Positions 22,759-23,807 of a DNA stretch of 23,807 bases are shown here, piece after piece. The notes under the pieces were generated by a model. The model was given only the letters and a program-made list of their open reading frames with translations. It was not told the DNA's origin and made no database searches. Source of the DNA: Bryobacteraceae bacterium. GTDB taxonomy: Bacteria; Acidobacteriota; Terriglobia; Bryobacterales; Bryobacteraceae. The stretch covers positions 1 to 23,807 of the forward strand of contig JASHQT010000366.1 of assembly GCA_030039005.1 (NCBI GenBank). Direction: 5' to 3'. The stretch's first letter is position 1, and the number at the start of each line of letters is the position of its first letter. The position numbers and the translations under genes were made by a program.

Positions 22759-22779
22759 CACTGCGAGTCTGAACGCCAC
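22744..22779 (-). repeat. 18-nt tandem repeat between gspG and gspH
   Basis: Units 22744-22761 and 22762-22779 are adjacent and match 15/18, sharing GAACGCCAC and CGAGT. The first unit contains one arm of the inverted repeat, so the hairpin may have grown from this duplication. Confidence 0.8.
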
Positions 22780-22782
22780 AGC

Positions 22783-23226
22783 CTAGTTCTTCCAACTGAC
22801 GATGTCGGCATCGTATCCGTCTCCGCCGGGCTGGCCGTCCCGGCCGTAGCTGATGATGTCGGGCTCATCGCCGTGATCGCCGGGGTAGTGATAGGCGTAG
22901 GCATGGTTCCAGGGGTCGGTGCCGATGTCTTTCTGTAAGTAAGGACCCTGCCAGTTCTCGACGCCCTCCGGTTGCACGCGCAGCGCCTGCAAGCCCTGTT
23001 CGGTGGTGGGGAAGACGCCGGTATCGAGCTTGTAAGATCCGAGCGCGGTCTCAAACCCGTTGATGTCGGCCTTCGCCTTGGTGACCTTGGCGCGGTCGGC
23101 CTGATTCATCATCTTCGGCAGCACCAGCGCGGCAAACAGCGCGATGATGGTGACCACTACCATCATTTCGATCAGCGTCACACCGGCCTGGCCTCTTTTT
23201 CGCTTGTCCATGAGTTTGTTGTCCAT
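22783..23226 (-). CDS. gspG: T2SS major pseudopilin GspG
   Basis: The 147-aa protein has normal GspG length. The leader MDNKLMDKRKRGQAG is followed by VTLIEMMVVVTIIALFAALV, with Glu at +5. The mature domain carries the GspG signatures TALGSYKLDTGVFPTTEQGL-like (here ETALGSYKLDTGVFPTTEQG), the GPYL segment, DPWNHAYAYHYPG, and the C-terminal calcium-site loop region around DIISYGRDG and GYDADIVSW. GspG polymerises into the pseudopilus that pushes substrates through GspD. It has the best RBS of the operon, as expected for the most abundant subunit. The start region repeats ATGGACAA at 23226 and 23211. Confidence 0.96.
   Translation of the reverse strand: MDNKLMDKRKRGQAGVTLIEMMVVVTIIALFAALVLPKMMNQADRAKVTKAKADINGFETALGSYKLDTGVFPTTEQGLQALRVQPEGVENWQGPYLQKDIGTDPWNHAYAYHYPGDHGDEPDIISYGRDGQPGGDGYDADIVSWKN
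23204..23226 (-). repeat. Repeated ATGGACAA at the gspG start
   Basis: Minus strand: ATGGACAA occurs at 23226-23219 and 23211-23204, with a 15-nt in-frame period giving MDNKLMDK. The match is only 8 nt, so it may be chance. It is listed because other junctions of this operon show clearer duplications. Confidence 0.4.
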
Positions 23227-23230
23227 GGCT

Positions 23231-23240
23231 TCACCTCCTT
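23231..23240 (-). promoter_or_regulatory. Near-ideal Shine-Dalgarno of gspG
   Basis: AAGGAGGTGA lies 4 nt before the gspG ATG and matches the 16S 3' end over 10 nt. It overlaps the gspF stop codon (TAAGGAGG). This decides the start at 23226 over the ATG at 23211 and suggests high gspG translation. Confidence 0.9.
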
Positions 23241-23807
23241 ACATCGCGACGTCGTTCATGCCGACGATCGCCAGCAGCATGCTCAAAATCAGACTGCCTA
23301 CCACAATGCCCATTAACAGAATAACGATTGGCTCGAACAGCGATGTAAAGCGCCGGATGGAGGCGCGCGTGTCGGCATCGTAGATGTCGGCCATGCGGTG
23401 AAACATCGAATCCAGGCGTCCGGTCTCCTCACCCACGCTCAACAAGTGGGCCGCCAGGGGCGGGAATTGACCGGCGCGCCGCAAAGGTCCGGCCAGGCCC
23501 TCGCCGCGCTTCACTCCCAGGGATACGGCCTCGAGCGATCGCGCGATGCGGCGGTTGTTCAATGTCGCGCCGGCGATCGCGAGCGATTGCACCAGCGGAA
23601 CGGTATTGGAAACCAAAGTTCCCATGGCGCGTGCGAACCGGGCGGTTTCGGCTTTGCGCAGCGCCCCGCCCAGAACCGGAATCTTGAGCCGCAGCGAATC
23701 CCACCACAGCCGTCCCGCCGGCGTGCGGACATAGGTGTATGTTCCGATGACGAGAAGCGCCAGCAGGGCCAGACCGATGCCGCCATACGCCTGCAGGAAA
23801 TTGCTTC
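23239..23807 (-). CDS. gspF: T2SS platform protein GspF, C-terminal part (5' end outside window)
   Basis: The frame is open to the window edge; about 188 C-terminal residues of a ~400-aa protein are visible. It starts in a membrane helix (GIGLALLALLVIGTYTYV). The second T2SSF domain follows: KIPVLGGALRKAETARFAR, MGTLVSNTVPLVQSLAIAG, then LSVGEETGRLDSMFHRMADIYD (LSVGEETGRLDSMF plus HRMADIYD). A last membrane helix is FEPIVILLMGIVVGSLILSM. This is the highly conserved C-terminal half of GspF/PilC, which works with the GspE ATPase. An ATG at 23625 is internal, not the start. The TAA stop overlaps the gspG Shine-Dalgarno. gspE would be expected upstream, outside the window. Confidence 0.95.
   Translation of the reverse strand, partial: SNFLQAYGGIGLALLALLVIGTYTYVRTPAGRLWWDSLRLKIPVLGGALRKAETARFARAMGTLVSNTVPLVQSLAIAGATLNNRRIARSLEAVSLGVKRGEGLAGPLRRAGQFPPLAAHLLSVGEETGRLDSMFHRMADIYDADTRASIRRFTSLFEPIVILLMGIVVGSLILSMLLAIVGMNDVAM

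Noticed and set aside
22734..23054. Longer gspH starting at 23054
   Set aside because: The extra 107 residues are a shadow of gspG and would bury the prepilin cleavage site.

Overview
The window looks like a chromosomal segment of an Acidobacteriota bacterium, most likely order Bryobacterales (Solibacter-like). The main clue is the C-terminal ~245 residues of the 1158-aa secreted protein at 8579-12055, which read like the 'Solibacter uncharacterized C-terminal domain' (TIGR03437 type). The many large secreted beta-rich proteins and the GC-rich composition also fit. The assignment comes from reading the sequence, not from a database search.

Layout. (1) 1-1709, plus strand: the 3' part of a DUF1634-type membrane protein, then a Fic-family AMP-transferase with a C-terminal winged helix, preceded by a 35-nt near-perfect palindrome over a candidate promoter. 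(2) 1706-3098, minus strand: two overlapping thymidylate-kinase-like paralogs; the second has Arg in place of the P-loop Lys. (3) 3207-4301, plus: a Cys-containing secreted protein of unknown function. (4) 4354-6810, plus: a polyphosphate operon with a Ppx/GppA-type phosphatase and a CHAD (polyphosphate-binding) protein split into two ORFs that overlap by ATGA. (5) 6869-6942: tRNA-Gln(CTG). (6) 6987-8573, plus: two unrecognised proteins, one exported. (7) 8579-14317, minus: two large secreted proteins; the second has two candidate promoters, a long leader, a strong RBS and a UUCG-loop terminator. (8) 14806-23807, minus: a type II secretion (T2SS) operon in transcription order gspF (5' end outside the window), G, H, I, J, K, L, M, a C-like gene, D.

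How the genes work together. The T2SS genes supply the inner-membrane platform (F, L, M, C-like), the pseudopilus (G major; H, I, J, K minor) and the outer-membrane secretin (D). Most genes are joined by 4-nt stop/start overlaps, so translation is probably coupled. The ATPase gspE is not in the window and may lie upstream of gspF. The large exported proteins next to the operon are plausible, unproven substrates. Ppx and the CHAD pair form a separate polyphosphate unit.

Most unusual signals: short tandem duplications at several T2SS gene junctions, some duplicating start codons; a perfect 10-bp hairpin between gspG and gspH; an 11-codon ORF with its own RBS ending on the gspD start; the split CHAD gene; the fic palindrome; and the GKS/GRS kinase pair. 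I found no CRISPR array, insertion sequence, phage gene or rRNA.
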